Below are positions 25,281 to 35,268 of a DNA stretch of 64,000 nt, piece by piece; the stretch's first letter is position 1, and every line of letters starts with the position of its first letter. The DNA comes from Bacilli bacterium (GTDB lineage Bacteria; Bacillota_I; Bacilli_A; RF39; UBA660), in contig JAFXZI010000014.1 in the NCBI GenBank assembly GCA_017541325.1, positions 1-64,000 of the forward strand. The letters run 5' to 3'. A model generated the notes under the pieces. That model was not told where the DNA came from and did not search any database. It saw nothing but the letters and a program-made list of their open reading frames with translations. The position numbers and the translations under genes were made by a program.

Positions 25281-27041
25281 CTATTCTTCTCCTTCGTATG
25301 GATCGTCTCCATTATCATCTGCTTGTAATGTTTTAAAATCAATTTTTCCTAAAAGTGTTTTAGGTAATGATTTACGATAAACATATTTATATGGACACTC
25401 ATAATGAGCAAGATGCTTCTTACAGAAAGATTTAATATCATTTTTGGTAAATATACTTGGATGATATCCTTCTTTTAAAACTATGAAGGCTTTTCCAACT
25501 TCCATTTTATATTTATGTGGCATTCCAACTACTGTACATTGAAGTACTGCTGGATGTGATTCAATTATTTCTTCAACATGTTGTGGATAAACATTATAAC
25601 CACTACTAATAATCATTCTTTTTATTCTTTGATCATAGAATAAGAAGCCATCTTCATCCATATGCCCCATATCACCAGTATGTAACCAAATATGTCCATC
25701 TTTATGAACTTGAAGCATTTCATTTGTTTCTTCTTCATTATTTAAATATCCCATCATAACAGTAGGACCACATATACAAATTTCTCCAGATTCATTTGGT
25801 TTTACTTCTTTACGGGTTACCCTATCAATTATTTTAATATAATTGTGTAAGAAAGGTATTCCTATACTTCCAGGTTTATGTACCTCTTTATAATCACATG
25901 ATACAGCACTCATAGCTTCAGTCATTCCATATCCTTGAGCTATTTCTATTTCACATCCATGTTCTTTTAAATAAGTATTAATTCTATTTTCTAAGGAAGG
26001 ATTTAAACTATCTCCTCCAGAAACAATATATTTAATACAAGATAAATCTAAATTTTTAACTTTATTAGTATTTAATAAAGCTTCAAATAAAGTAGGTACT
26101 CCCATTACGACATTTGGATGATGTTTATTAAGTAAAACATCAAACTTTTTAGCATCGAATGTAGGAAGTAAAATAGTTTGTACTCCAAGAGCATAAGCTG
26201 TATGCATTGTAACTCCAATACCAAATCCATGGAATATTGGCATTATAGTTAAGCACTTATCTCCTACTTTTAATCTTTTTAAAAATGTTTCTCCTTGAAT
26301 AATTAAAGCAGCAAAACTTTTGTTACTATTAACTATTCCTTTTGGTTTTCCAGTTGTACCACCACTATGAAGAATAACTGCAGGAGATTCACCATCAGTA
26401 TTAGAATCAGGAACAATTACATTTTTTCCATATTTTCTAACAAATGATTTCCATTTAAGATATTTATAATTATATTTAGGATTTTTATATTTATGTTTTT
26501 TAGTAAAGAAATATCCAATTTTCATATATAGAGGCATAGAATCAGCTGCTGATACACAAATTATTTTTTTTAAATTAGTTTCATCTTCAATATTACTAAC
26601 TTTTTCATAATCTAGGTCTATTGTTACTAAAAATTCACTATTACCTTCATTAATATAATTCTTTATTTCGGTTTCACCAGATAAAGGATGAATCATACTA
26701 GCAACTGCACCAATTTTATTCAAAGCATAAACTGCTGTTATTGCTTCAGGTGTATTAGGCATACAAATAGATACTATATCCCCTTTTCTAACTCCAGCAG
26801 CATAAAAAGCATTACTTGCTTTATTAATTAACTTAATAAATCTACTATATTTAATTACTTTTCCATAATAATTAATTGCTGGTAAATCATAAAATTTTTC
26901 ACAAGCAGAACTAATTTCTTCATACATTGTATTATTAGGTATTTTTTTATTCAATTCCTCTTCTGTAAAATATTTTTCCCAGCGTCCCTTTAATTTTTTA
27001 GGTTGCCCAATAAAAGGAATATGTAATATTGGTAATTGCAT
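25281..27041 (-). CDS. AMP-forming acyl-CoA synthetase (paralogue 1)
   Basis: 586-residue ANL-family ligase, probably a fatty-acid CoA ligase: ATP activates the acid as acyl-AMP, then thioesterifies CoA. The P-loop 'HSGGTTGKPKG' lies near 224, 'YGMTEAMSA' (A5) near 363, 'LHTGDMGHMDEDG' (A7) near 455, and the C-terminal Lys region 'PKTLLGKIDFKTL' near 565. It is a close paralogue of the gene at 54647-56368. AGAGGTG precedes the start. The substrate chain length cannot be told from sequence here. Confidence 0.9.
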   Translation of the reverse strand: MQLPILHIPFIGQPKKLKGRWEKYFTEEELNKKIPNNTMYEEISSACEKFYDLPAINYYGKVIKYSRFIKLINKASNAFYAAGVRKGDIVSICMPNTPEAITAVYALNKIGAVASMIHPLSGETEIKNYINEGNSEFLVTIDLDYEKVSNIEDETNLKKIICVSAADSMPLYMKIGYFFTKKHKYKNPKYNYKYLKWKSFVRKYGKNVIVPDSNTDGESPAVILHSGGTTGKPKGIVNSNKSFAALIIQGETFLKRLKVGDKCLTIMPIFHGFGIGVTMHTAYALGVQTILLPTFDAKKFDVLLNKHHPNVVMGVPTLFEALLNTNKVKNLDLSCIKYIVSGGDSLNPSLENRINTYLKEHGCEIEIAQGYGMTEAMSAVSCDYKEVHKPGSIGIPFLHNYIKIIDRVTRKEVKPNESGEICICGPTVMMGYLNNEEETNEMLQVHKDGHIWLHTGDMGHMDEDGFLFYDQRIKRMIISSGYNVYPQHVEEIIESHPAVLQCTVVGMPHKYKMEVGKAFIVLKEGYHPSIFTKNDIKSFCKKHLAHYECPYKYVYRKSLPKTLLGKIDFKTLQADDNGDDPYEGEE

Positions 27042-27090
27042 ATATAAGCACCTCTATTTCTACTAAAATAGTATATCATAATAGATAAAA

Positions 27091-27117
27091 AAAAGACATA
27101 TCATAGATATATCTTTT
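27091..27117 (-). terminator. Terminator after rubrerythrin gene
   Basis: Imperfect hairpin AAAAGACATATC/GATATATCTTTT followed on the minus strand by T8. It separates rubrerythrin from the acyl-CoA ligase gene. Confidence 0.65.
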
Positions 27118-27129
27118 TATATATTTTAT

Positions 27130-27672
27130 TTACATGTAATTATCTGCTTTAACTTCGAAATAAGCTTGAGGATGATTACATACAGGACATACTTTTGGAG
27201 CTTCTTTTCCTACACATACATGTCCACAATTACGACAGATCCAAATCTTTTCTCCATCTTTACTAAATACTAATCCACCTTCTACATTTTCAAGAAGTTT
27301 TCTATATCTTTCTTCATGTTCTTTTTCAATCTTACCTACTTCAGTAAATAAATAAGCTAAGCGATCGAATCCTTCTTCTTTAGCAGTTTTAGCAAACCCT
27401 TCATACATATCTGTCCACTCATAGTTTTCACCATCAGCTGCATCTTTTAAATTAGTAATTGTATCAGGTACATCTCCATCATGTAATGCTTTAAACCAAA
27501 GTTTTGCATGTTCTTTTTCATTGTTAGCAGTTTCTTCAAATAAAGCAGCAATTTGTTCATATCCTTCTTTTTTTGCTTTACTTGCATAATAAGTATATTT
27601 ATTTCTTGCTTGAGATTCTCCAGCAAAAGCAGTCATTAAATTTTGTTCAGTTTTACTTCCTTTTAATTCCAT
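27130..27672 (-). CDS. rbr: Rubrerythrin
   Basis: 180 residues. The N-terminal four-helix ferritin-like domain carries the di-iron carboxylates ('[14 protein letters not shown]', '[10 protein letters not shown]', '[13 protein letters not shown]'). The C-terminal rubredoxin-like domain has 'CRNCGHVC' and 'CPVCNHP' Cys pairs. Rubrerythrins reduce hydrogen peroxide in anaerobes, which supports an anaerobic host. AGGAGG precedes the ATG. It lies between the unknown coiled-coil genes and the ligase gene. Confidence 0.95.
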   Translation of the reverse strand: MELKGSKTEQNLMTAFAGESQARNKYTYYASKAKKEGYEQIAALFEETANNEKEHAKLWFKALHDGDVPDTITNLKDAADGENYEWTDMYEGFAKTAKEEGFDRLAYLFTEVGKIEKEHEERYRKLLENVEGGLVFSKDGEKIWICRNCGHVCVGKEAPKVCPVCNHPQAYFEVKADNYM

Positions 27673-27709
27673 AATATCCTCCTAATTACAAATTATTATA
27701 TATATTTTT

Positions 27710-27967
27710 TTATTTACTTTCAATATCATTTATAATATATGAACCAAGTCTTTCTTTAATCAAAGTAATATATGAATAAATAATATCTTCATATTCAGAT
27801 TCATCAGTATAATTATTATCATCTATTGCTTTTTTTTCATATTTAATACCTTTTTTATCACATAATAACTCTAGAGTAGCTAGTACTAACTTTAATTCTT
27901 CTTTAGTCTTCTCTCTTTTACTATTAATAGGTAAATTATCATAAGCTTTTATTAATTCTTCAAACAT
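27710..27967 (-). CDS. Small conserved-looking protein, unknown
   Basis: 85 residues, acidic and probably helical, with no membrane segment or cofactor motif. It has a strong AAGGAG ribosome site and follows the 582-residue gene by 3 bp, so the two are almost certainly cotranslated and may work together. I do not recognise a family. Confidence 0.65.
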   Translation of the reverse strand: MFEELIKAYDNLPINSKREKTKEELKLVLATLELLCDKKGIKYEKKAIDDNNYTDESEYEDIIYSYITLIKERLGSYIINDIESK

Positions 27968-27970
27968 AAT

Positions 27971-29719
27971 CTACTCCTTAGATACGACATAATACAAAGC
28001 GCTAACAAAAGTACTTTGTTCATCCCATTCTTTTTTCTTATCTAAATATTCATTTTCATATTCAGAAAGTTGTCCTTCTTCTTCATATGAAACTAGTAAT
28101 CTCTTCTCATGTAAAATATTATTATAAATACTATTAAGTAATGTTTGATATCCATCATATGATACATTTTCACTTCTAGTATATGTTTTATTTAGAATAG
28201 ATTTTGCTATCATTTCTTGAAGAACAGCAAGTGTTTTATTTTGAGCAATACGAGCTTCACGATATACTTCTTCTTTATTATCGTTTGTTCCTATTTCATC
28301 AACAAAGTTAGTATATATAATATTTCTTTTTAATTTCTTATATACTTCTGCTAAATCATCAACACTAATATTCTTAGCAATTATTTCTAGATCATACTTA
28401 TAATACTTACCATGGTTCATTGCACGATATTTAAACTCTTCTACTGCATGTGAATCTAAGAATTTTATTTCTTTATCTATAAGCTTATCAACTATAGTTT
28501 GATAATCAGGAATTAGTTTATCATTAGATAAATTCTTTTTCATTTTAGCAAAAGATGCTTTTTCTATTATTTCTTTTCTTGTTTTTTCATCCAATCCATT
28601 AAATAAATCCATAAAATTATGATAAGTATTCTTATATTTTTCTAATCTATTTTTAGAAGAATATAAATTATAAATAGTATACATACTTTCATAATTTTCA
28701 CTTTTATTAATTACATTAGCAGAGTTATGTGCAACAAATAATAATTCTTTAAACATAAAATCAGCAATATCGTATGCAAGTTCATTTAAAACTAATATTT
28801 CTTTTACATAATCATCTATAGAAGAAGTTTTATCTAATTTAAATTTATAATTTTCATCAAAATAAGAATTAATTATATTTACTTTTTTACTTTGTAAAGA
28901 ATTATTTCTAGGAATATCAAACTTAATTGTTTTTCCACTAAAATATTCTTTGTTTAATTTTTCAAATTCTTCTTCTAATAATTCATTTATTTTTATAATT
29001 TCATCTATAGAATCAGCTTTTGGTATAACAAAACCAAAACTTTTCATTTTCTTTTTATTTAATTTATATGAATTAATCTTATCTTTTAAATATGCAGATA
29101 CATCATTAATAATATTAGAGTCAATATCATATAAATAGATACTTTTTCTAACAAAAGAAGCTAGATAATGTCTATAAGGATATCGACTTGCTTTAAAAAA
29201 CAATTTATTAATATCACTTTCAATTAATTCTTTTTCTTCATTAGTTAGTTCTCTAGATTTTAATGGTTTAATATCATCTATATATCTACTAAAATAGTTA
29301 ATACCAGAAAAATCTAGAATAAATAGATCTATTATATCTAAATTTTTATATCTATTAGTTAATTCTATTTTTTCTTTACTTGATAATAATACTGGAAGTA
29401 ATCCATCTATTTTAAAAGTATTATAAAAAGATTCTTTTAGAATAGTTATTATATTATCTTTCTTTTCATGGTAGTAATCCATACTAAAAGAAGATAAGAA
29501 GTTAGGATCTATTACTATTATCTTATTTAAGATGAATTCTAATTTATCTGCCTTTCTTTTTAATTTTTGGTAGTATGCTTCATTGTTAATCGCTTTAATA
29601 CTGTTAGTAGAACTTACAAGTTTTAAAATCTCTTCAAAATATAAACTTACTCTTTTACTAACTGTTCTTTTTCCCGGCATGAAATAATTATAAAAATATT
29701 CAAATTCAGGGATATTCAT
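27971..29719 (-). CDS. Large helical protein, unknown
   Basis: 582 residues, not recognised. It is rich in Lys, Glu, Asn, Tyr and Ile, appears largely alpha-helical, and has no signal peptide, membrane helix or nucleotide motif. I place the start at the ATG at 29719, which has GGAG 6 nt upstream; a TTG four codons earlier overlaps that site. The preceding 83-residue coiled-coil gene ends 2 bp before it and the 85-residue gene follows directly. The three look like one functional unit of unknown role. Confidence 0.65.
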   Translation of the reverse strand: MNIPEFEYFYNYFMPGKRTVSKRVSLYFEEILKLVSSTNSIKAINNEAYYQKLKRKADKLEFILNKIIVIDPNFLSSFSMDYYHEKKDNIITILKESFYNTFKIDGLLPVLLSSKEKIELTNRYKNLDIIDLFILDFSGINYFSRYIDDIKPLKSRELTNEEKELIESDINKLFFKASRYPYRHYLASFVRKSIYLYDIDSNIINDVSAYLKDKINSYKLNKKKMKSFGFVIPKADSIDEIIKINELLEEEFEKLNKEYFSGKTIKFDIPRNNSLQSKKVNIINSYFDENYKFKLDKTSSIDDYVKEILVLNELAYDIADFMFKELLFVAHNSANVINKSENYESMYTIYNLYSSKNRLEKYKNTYHNFMDLFNGLDEKTRKEIIEKASFAKMKKNLSNDKLIPDYQTIVDKLIDKEIKFLDSHAVEEFKYRAMNHGKYYKYDLEIIAKNISVDDLAEVYKKLKRNIIYTNFVDEIGTNDNKEEVYREARIAQNKTLAVLQEMIAKSILNKTYTRSENVSYDGYQTLLNSIYNNILHEKRLLVSYEEEGQLSEYENEYLDKKKEWDEQSTFVSALYYVVSKE

Positions 29720-29720
29720 T

Positions 29721-29972
29721 TTACTCTCCAATTATTTTTTTATTCTCTTTTCTTAATCTTTGAAGTTCAACATATTTTTTAGGAACTTCCATATATCCTT
29801 CAATAATATCATCGATTAAATCTAATTGTTCATCAATTGAGTCAAGAACAGTTTCAAGTTTTTCAATTTCTTCTTCTTTTCCTTGTCTTTCAAGTTCAAG
29901 TATTTCTTTTTCTATTTCTTCATATTTAGTTTCAAGTTTTTCTTTATACTTTCTTACTTCTTCTACGTTCAT
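29721..29972 (-). CDS. Short coiled-coil protein, unknown
   Basis: 83 residues, almost wholly heptad-like coiled coil ('YKEKLETKYEEIEKEILELE', then 'LETVLDSIDEQLDLID'). GAGGAG precedes the ATG. It is the first gene of a three-gene run with the 582- and 85-residue proteins. No domain beyond the coiled coil is visible. Confidence 0.65.
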   Translation of the reverse strand: MNVEEVRKYKEKLETKYEEIEKEILELERQGKEEEIEKLETVLDSIDEQLDLIDDIIEGYMEVPKKYVELQRLRKENKKIIGE

Positions 29973-30003
29973 ACTACCAACTCCTCTATTATAATTATAA
30001 CAA

Positions 30004-30030
30004 AAAAAGTAGTTTTTTAAACTACTTTTT
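30004..30030 (-). terminator. Terminator after GH25 gene
   Basis: Hairpin AAAAAGTAGTTT/AAACTACTTTTT with a T-rich minus-strand 3' side, about 15 bp beyond the GH25 stop. Confidence 0.85.
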
Positions 30031-30044
30031 ATATCTATTTTTTT

Positions 30045-31256
30045 CTATTTATTTAAATACATAACATTTATGTCAACATCAGTATCTATTCCATCAATTT
30101 TTCCATTACTACATAGTTGCCAAATACTATATTTTTCTTTATATGTAGTATTACTAGTATAATGAGCAAGCCATACATTATGTTTTTCTTCTGTCCAAAT
30201 GTTTTCTAAATAATATTTACTACTATATAAGTACCCTTTATTATCATACTTTTCTACATAATCTAAGAAGGTATCCGCTACTTTAGTAAAATTATGATAA
30301 CTAAGATTTAATGTATTAAAATATGACCAACTTTCCCAGTCATAAGATATACCTAATTCAACAGTATAAGTACCTAAACTTTTAATAGCCCATGCTGCTT
30401 GTTCTTTTGCTTCTTCTTTTGTTGATGCATAAGTATAAACATATACTCCTACTTGTAATCCAGATGCTTTTGCATTTTTAATATTTTCTCCAAAATAAGG
30501 ATCAATTACCATCTCACCATGAAGACCTTTTTGATATCCAAGTCTAATTATGACAAATTCACATCCAGCTTCTTTTACTTTGCTAAAATCTATTTCACCT
30601 TGCCATTTAGACACATCTATTCCAATCATAGTTTGATCATTTTTATGTTTAGCAACAACATCTTTAAAATCAATTCTAACTCGATTAGATGTACTTGTTG
30701 AAACCGGCTTTTTAGTAGATGTTGCTTTAGGCTTTGGTTTAACAGTTAAAGTAAATTTTCTTTCTGTTTCATGTTCAGATGAATCTGTAATTTTATATGT
30801 TAAATGATATGTACCAACTTTATTAAAATCATACTCACCCAATATTTCTTTTTTGGGATTATCATCATAATTATCTCCTGCTAGAAATTTATTAATCAAA
30901 TCTATTTCTGTTCCTTCGGTAGTAGATATGCTACTTACAAATACTGTTGGTGCAGTATTATCTTCAACATTTATAGTTATTTTAGATTTATATCTCTTTT
31001 TATCTTTTATATATTTAATTTCTAATTCTTGGCTACCAACTTTTTCAGTATCTATAATCATATCTTCATTTAAAGAGACATTTGTTACTAAAGAAGATAG
31101 TTTTACCTCACTAAATACTTCTACATCGAAATTATTTGGATTAATTTCTATTTCTTTATATACATATTTATCCCAGTAAATATATATAGAAACACCAATT
31201 ACAATTAGTATTAAGATAACTATTAAAATAATTTTAACACTTTTCTTTAATCTCAT
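30045..31256 (-). CDS. Membrane-anchored GH25 muramidase
   Basis: 403 residues. One N-terminal membrane anchor (about 6-28), then an Ig-like/DUF5011-type domain ('DNTAPTVFVSSISTTEGTEI', about 98-178), a Pro/Thr/Lys linker, and a glycoside hydrolase family 25 lysozyme domain (about 205-403). Catalytic acids are in 'GIDVSKWQG' and 'YDWES'. It would cleave the MurNAc-GlcNAc bond of peptidoglycan outside the cell. Its start directly follows the dxs stop, with the GGAG site inside dxs, so translation is coupled. A role in wall remodelling is inferred. Confidence 0.9.
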   Translation of the reverse strand: MRLKKSVKIILIVILILIVIGVSIYIYWDKYVYKEIEINPNNFDVEVFSEVKLSSLVTNVSLNEDMIIDTEKVGSQELEIKYIKDKKRYKSKITINVEDNTAPTVFVSSISTTEGTEIDLINKFLAGDNYDDNPKKEILGEYDFNKVGTYHLTYKITDSSEHETERKFTLTVKPKPKATSTKKPVSTSTSNRVRIDFKDVVAKHKNDQTMIGIDVSKWQGEIDFSKVKEAGCEFVIIRLGYQKGLHGEMVIDPYFGENIKNAKASGLQVGVYVYTYASTKEEAKEQAAWAIKSLGTYTVELGISYDWESWSYFNTLNLSYHNFTKVADTFLDYVEKYDNKGYLYSSKYYLENIWTEEKHNVWLAHYTSNTTYKEKYSIWQLCSNGKIDGIDTDVDINVMYLNK

Positions 31257-33119
31257 TTAAAACTCCATCTTATTCTTTATTTCATTATAAATTGATAAAG
31301 AATCTAAGCCATATTCTTTTTCAATTTCTGATACATTTCCTTGTTTAATAAATTCTTCTGGATATCCAAAAGATATAAAATTAACATCTTTTATATCTTT
31401 ATCTATTATTAATTCTTTAATACGCGATGAAAAACCTGATGTTAATATATTATCTTCTATTGTAATTATATTATGAGTCTTTTTAATAGAATTTTCAATT
31501 ATTTTAGTATCAATTGGTTTTAAAAATCTTGCATTTATAACTTCAGCATTTATATGATCTTTTTTTAGTAATTCTTCTACTTCCATAGCACGACTTACCA
31601 TTTTACCAATCGCAACTATTGTAAGATTATCTCCTGTTGTTAATACTTCTGGTTTACCACAGGCAATATTTGTATGTTTTTTAAAACTTCTAGATTCTCC
31701 TCCACGAGGAAATCTTATAACAACTGGTTTATTTTCTTTTAGAGCATACTCTAACATATCATCAAGTTCTTGAAAATCTTTAGGTGCCATTATTGTTAGA
31801 TTAGGTACGATTCCTAAAAATGATAAATCAAATAAACCTTGATGAGTTTCACCATCTTGTCCAACTATTCCCGCACGATCAACAATCATAACAACTGGTA
31901 AGTTTTGAGTTGCAATATCATGAATTATTTGGTCATATGCTCTTTGATAAAAAGATGAATAAATAGATACAACTGGTTTTAATCCTTCACGAGCAAGTCC
32001 TGCTGCAAAAGTTAAAGCATGTTGTTCTGCAATACCTACATCAAAAAAACGATTTGGAAAACGACTAGCAAATGTAGTTAATCCTGTTCCTGATTTCATC
32101 GCAGCACATACTGCAACTATTTTTTTATCTTTTTCTGCAAGTTTTACTAACTTTTCACCAAATGCTTTTGAATAATCTTTTTGTTTTTCTTTTAAATCTT
32201 TTCCTGTTTCTATATCAAATGCACCAATACCATGAAAACGATCTGGATTTTCTTCTGCATATTTATATCCTTTTCCCTTTTTAGTTACTACATGAATAAG
32301 TACTGGTCCTTTAATCTTTTTACTCATTTTCATAATACTTTCTAATTGTTCTATATTATGTCCATCAACTGGTCCTAAATAAGTAAATCCAAGATCTTCA
32401 AATAACATATTAGGAAGAAGTATTTGTTTAAACATTCTCTTTACTTTACGAGATATTTTAACCATTCCTTTACCAATTACAGGAACATGATCAAATCCTC
32501 TTTTTATTAAATCATTTGATCCAGTATGTAATCTACTACTTCTAATACGTCCTAAACTAACTGAAATACCACCAACATTTTTAGATATACTCATTTCATT
32601 ATCATTTAGAATAACTGTAATATTCGTTTTAGAATAACCACAATCGTTAAGAGCTTCAAATGCCATTCCTCCAGTTAATGCACCATCTCCTATAACTGCA
32701 ACTACATTATGTTGTTCTCCTTTTAAATCTCTTGCTTTTGCCATACCTAAAGCTGCAGAAATAGATGTACTAGAATGTCCAGTTCCAAAACTATCATAAA
32801 TAGATTCATTTATTTTAGGAAAACCACTTAATCCATCTTTTTGTCTCAATGTTTTAAACTCTTCTCTTCTTCCAGTTAATATTTTATGTGCATAAGTTTG
32901 ATGCCCAACATCCCAGACAATTTTATCTTTTGGGGCATTATAAACACTATGAAGTGCTATAGTAAGTTCAATATCACCTAAATTAGATGCTAAATGTCCT
33001 CCTGTTTTAGATACAACATCTAGAATGTATTCTCTTAACTCTTCACTTAATTTTTCCTTTTCTTTTATAGATAATTCTTTTAAATCGTTAGGACTATCTA
33101 TTTTATTTAAAATATCCAT
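31257..33119 (-). CDS. dxs: 1-Deoxy-D-xylulose-5-phosphate synthase
   Basis: DXS, 620 residues, joins pyruvate and glyceraldehyde 3-phosphate with thiamine diphosphate, the first step of the MEP isoprenoid pathway. 'GDGALTGGMAFEALND' (cofactor and Mg2+ site) lies near 142, 'GHQTYAHKILTGR' near 72, the transketolase-type 'GIAEQHALTFAAGLA' near 367 and 'DRAGIVGQDGETHQG' near 414. AAGGAGG precedes the ATG. No other MEP gene is in the window. Confidence 0.96.
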   Translation of the reverse strand: MDILNKIDSPNDLKELSIKEKEKLSEELREYILDVVSKTGGHLASNLGDIELTIALHSVYNAPKDKIVWDVGHQTYAHKILTGRREEFKTLRQKDGLSGFPKINESIYDSFGTGHSSTSISAALGMAKARDLKGEQHNVVAVIGDGALTGGMAFEALNDCGYSKTNITVILNDNEMSISKNVGGISVSLGRIRSSRLHTGSNDLIKRGFDHVPVIGKGMVKISRKVKRMFKQILLPNMLFEDLGFTYLGPVDGHNIEQLESIMKMSKKIKGPVLIHVVTKKGKGYKYAEENPDRFHGIGAFDIETGKDLKEKQKDYSKAFGEKLVKLAEKDKKIVAVCAAMKSGTGLTTFASRFPNRFFDVGIAEQHALTFAAGLAREGLKPVVSIYSSFYQRAYDQIIHDIATQNLPVVMIVDRAGIVGQDGETHQGLFDLSFLGIVPNLTIMAPKDFQELDDMLEYALKENKPVVIRFPRGGESRSFKKHTNIACGKPEVLTTGDNLTIVAIGKMVSRAMEVEELLKKDHINAEVINARFLKPIDTKIIENSIKKTHNIITIEDNILTSGFSSRIKELIIDKDIKDVNFISFGYPEEFIKQGNVSEIEKEYGLDSLSIYNEIKNKMEF

Positions 33120-33136
33120 AAGCCCCTCCTTAGATG

Positions 33137-33454
33137 TTAACTATTTTCTTTCATTATTCTTAATATCTCATCAAAATTATCATCAACAGCCATTTTGTTT
33201 CTTTTTATTTCTCCGCATTTATTACATTTGTAAACTATTTTTAGTTCATCCTTTTTACCTTTTTCAACTGCAATAGGTTCAAGTATTCCTAAGCATTTAC
33301 ACATCCTATCTCCAGGATTTATATCTACATGTTTAGAACATAGACAATAAGGACAATGATCTCTTGCAGTATAACCAAGTGGTTTAACTAGTTTAGAACA
33401 AACAGAACAAGTAAATTCTTCATCAATCATTGTAAATTTCTTAGTATCAAACAT
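33137..33454 (-). CDS. RNHCP-domain zinc-ribbon protein
   Basis: 105 residues. The RNHCP-type core is 'ARDHCPYCLCSKHVD', with further Cys pairs 'CSVC', 'CKC' and 'CNKCG' that suggest two zinc ribbons. The family is of unknown function and is often encoded near RNA-modification genes. Here it lies between dxs and the YlbF-like/miaB pair, 7 bp from its neighbour. GAGG precedes the ATG. Confidence 0.8.
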   Translation of the reverse strand: MFDTKKFTMIDEEFTCSVCSKLVKPLGYTARDHCPYCLCSKHVDINPGDRMCKCLGILEPIAVEKGKKDELKIVYKCNKCGEIKRNKMAVDDNFDEILRIMKENS

Positions 33455-33461
33455 ATTAACC

Positions 33462-33803
33462 TCAATTCATCTTTTCATTAAGATATTTTTCTATAACTAT
33501 TTTTATTTCTTGATATGTATTATCAAGTTCTTCTAATAATTCATTATATTCATTGTATATTGGATAACTGTACAACTCATCTTTTAATACTTGATACTTA
33601 TTATTTAAATCAGTTGTATCTAAATCCATTTCTTCTTTTTTTACTAATTCTTGTTGAATACTTTTAATTTCATTTATTAAATTCATTAATTCATCGTTAT
33701 TATTCATTTGTTCTTCTACTAAAAGAAATCTTTTATATGTTTTTGATTCTTTAATATAATCTATTATTTCATCTATTTTATTAAGAACTTTATTCTCCAA
33801 CAT
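33462..33803 (-). CDS. YlbF/YmcA-like helical regulator
   Basis: About 113 residues, all helical and acidic, matching the YlbF/YmcA (RicF/RicA) family in size and pattern. In Bacillus subtilis ymcA lies directly after miaB (ymcB) and takes part in an RNase Y-associated complex. The same order here supports a YmcA-like identity. The ATG at 33803 overlaps the end of miaB and follows GGATGGTG; in-frame Mets further upstream are possible starts. Function is inferred by synteny and fold only. Confidence 0.72.
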   Translation of the reverse strand: MLENKVLNKIDEIIDYIKESKTYKRFLLVEEQMNNNDELMNLINEIKSIQQELVKKEEMDLDTTDLNNKYQVLKDELYSYPIYNEYNELLEELDNTYQEIKIVIEKYLNEKMN

Positions 33804-35205
33804 ATTCACCATCCAAACTCCATGACTTGGCATCAACTACTTTTACCTTAACTATTTTACCAATCAAAGACTTGTCTCCTGGAAAATTAATTAATTTTTT
33901 AGTATCAGTATAACCAAAGAGAATTTTTTTCTTTGTACCTTCCCCTTCTACTAAAACAGATACTGTTTTATTTTCTAACTTTTTATTACTTTCTAGTGAA
34001 TATTTATTTATTAATTCATTTAATTTATATAATCTATCTTCTTTTACAGATTCATCTATTTGTTCTTTAAATTCAGCTGCCGGAGTCTTTTCTCTTGGTG
34101 AATAGATAAATGTATAAGCACTATCATATTTACAATGTTCTACTAAATCTAAAGTTTCATTAAAATCTTCTTCTGTTTCAGTAGGAAAGCCTACAATTAT
34201 ATCAGTTGAAATAACAACTCCTGGTATTCTTTCTCTTATTTTATCAAAAAGAGTTATATATTCTTCTTTTGTATAACGTCTTCCCATAAGTTTTAATACT
34301 CTACTAGATCCACTTTGAACTGGAAGATGAACAAAAGGCATAATATTTTCATATTTTGCTATTACATCAATCATTCCATCAGTAAAATCCCATGGATGAC
34401 TAGTCATAAAGAATATTCTAGGAATACCAGTTTTAGCAACGTCTTCAAGTAAGTTTTCCATATTATATTGATAATCAAAATCTTTTCCGTATGCATTAAC
34501 ATTTTGTCCAAGTAAAGTTACTTCTTTATATCCATCTTTTACTAATTCTTCTACTTCCAAAATTATATCTTTAGGATTTCTACTTCTTTGTTTTCCTCTA
34601 GTAAATGGTACTATACAATAAGTACAAAACTTATCACATCCATAAATAATATTTACATAGGCTTTATAAGGATTATCTCTTTTTACAGGAATACCTTCTA
34701 CAATATTACCTTCTTTAGAGAAGACCTCTATTTCTTGTTTATTTAAAGAAATGGTTTTATTTAAAACTTCTGGTAAATGATGAAGATTATGAGTACCAAT
34801 TACAAAATCTACATATTTACGTTTATTAATTATTTCAGATATAACTCCTTCTTCTTGAGCCATACATCCACAAAGACCAATTATTAAGTCTTTTTTCTCT
34901 TCTTTTAAATGTTTTAATCTACCAAGCATACCAAAAGCTTTATTATGAGCATTTTCTCTAATAGAACAAGTATTTAATATTACAAGATCTGCTTCTTTAT
35001 AATTATCTACATAAGAATAACCCATTTTCTCTATCATTGCTTTTATGTTTTCTGTATCATGTTCATTCATTTGGCAACCATATGTTTTAATAAAATACTT
35101 TTTTCCAACTCCAATAGTACTCAAATTAGAATTAAATACATATTGTTCATCTAATTCTTTATTTTTGCTTCTTTGTTTTGCTTTAACGTAATCAGGAAGT
35201 TCCAT
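33790..35205 (-). CDS. miaB: tRNA 2-methylthio-N6-isopentenyladenosine synthase
   Basis: MiaB, 471 residues, a radical-SAM methylthiotransferase that modifies A37 of tRNAs reading UNN codons. The N-terminal Fe-S cysteines are in 'KTYGCQMNEHD', 'LNTCSIRENA' and 'GLCGCMAQ'. The radical-SAM CxxxCxxC is 'GCDKFCTYC'. A TRAM domain occupies the last about 65 residues. It has AAAGGG before the ATG. It overlaps the YmcA-like gene. Confidence 0.95.
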   Translation of the reverse strand: MELPDYVKAKQRSKNKELDEQYVFNSNLSTIGVGKKYFIKTYGCQMNEHDTENIKAMIEKMGYSYVDNYKEADLVILNTCSIRENAHNKAFGMLGRLKHLKEEKKDLIIGLCGCMAQEEGVISEIINKRKYVDFVIGTHNLHHLPEVLNKTISLNKQEIEVFSKEGNIVEGIPVKRDNPYKAYVNIIYGCDKFCTYCIVPFTRGKQRSRNPKDIILEVEELVKDGYKEVTLLGQNVNAYGKDFDYQYNMENLLEDVAKTGIPRIFFMTSHPWDFTDGMIDVIAKYENIMPFVHLPVQSGSSRVLKLMGRRYTKEEYITLFDKIRERIPGVVISTDIIVGFPTETEEDFNETLDLVEHCKYDSAYTFIYSPREKTPAAEFKEQIDESVKEDRLYKLNELINKYSLESNKKLENKTVSVLVEGEGTKKKILFGYTDTKKLINFPGDKSLIGKIVKVKVVDAKSWSLDGEYVGE

Positions 35206-35268
35206 AATAACCCTTCTTTCTCTAACATATTATACTAAAATTAAGATAAATAAAAAAGTAATAATTAA

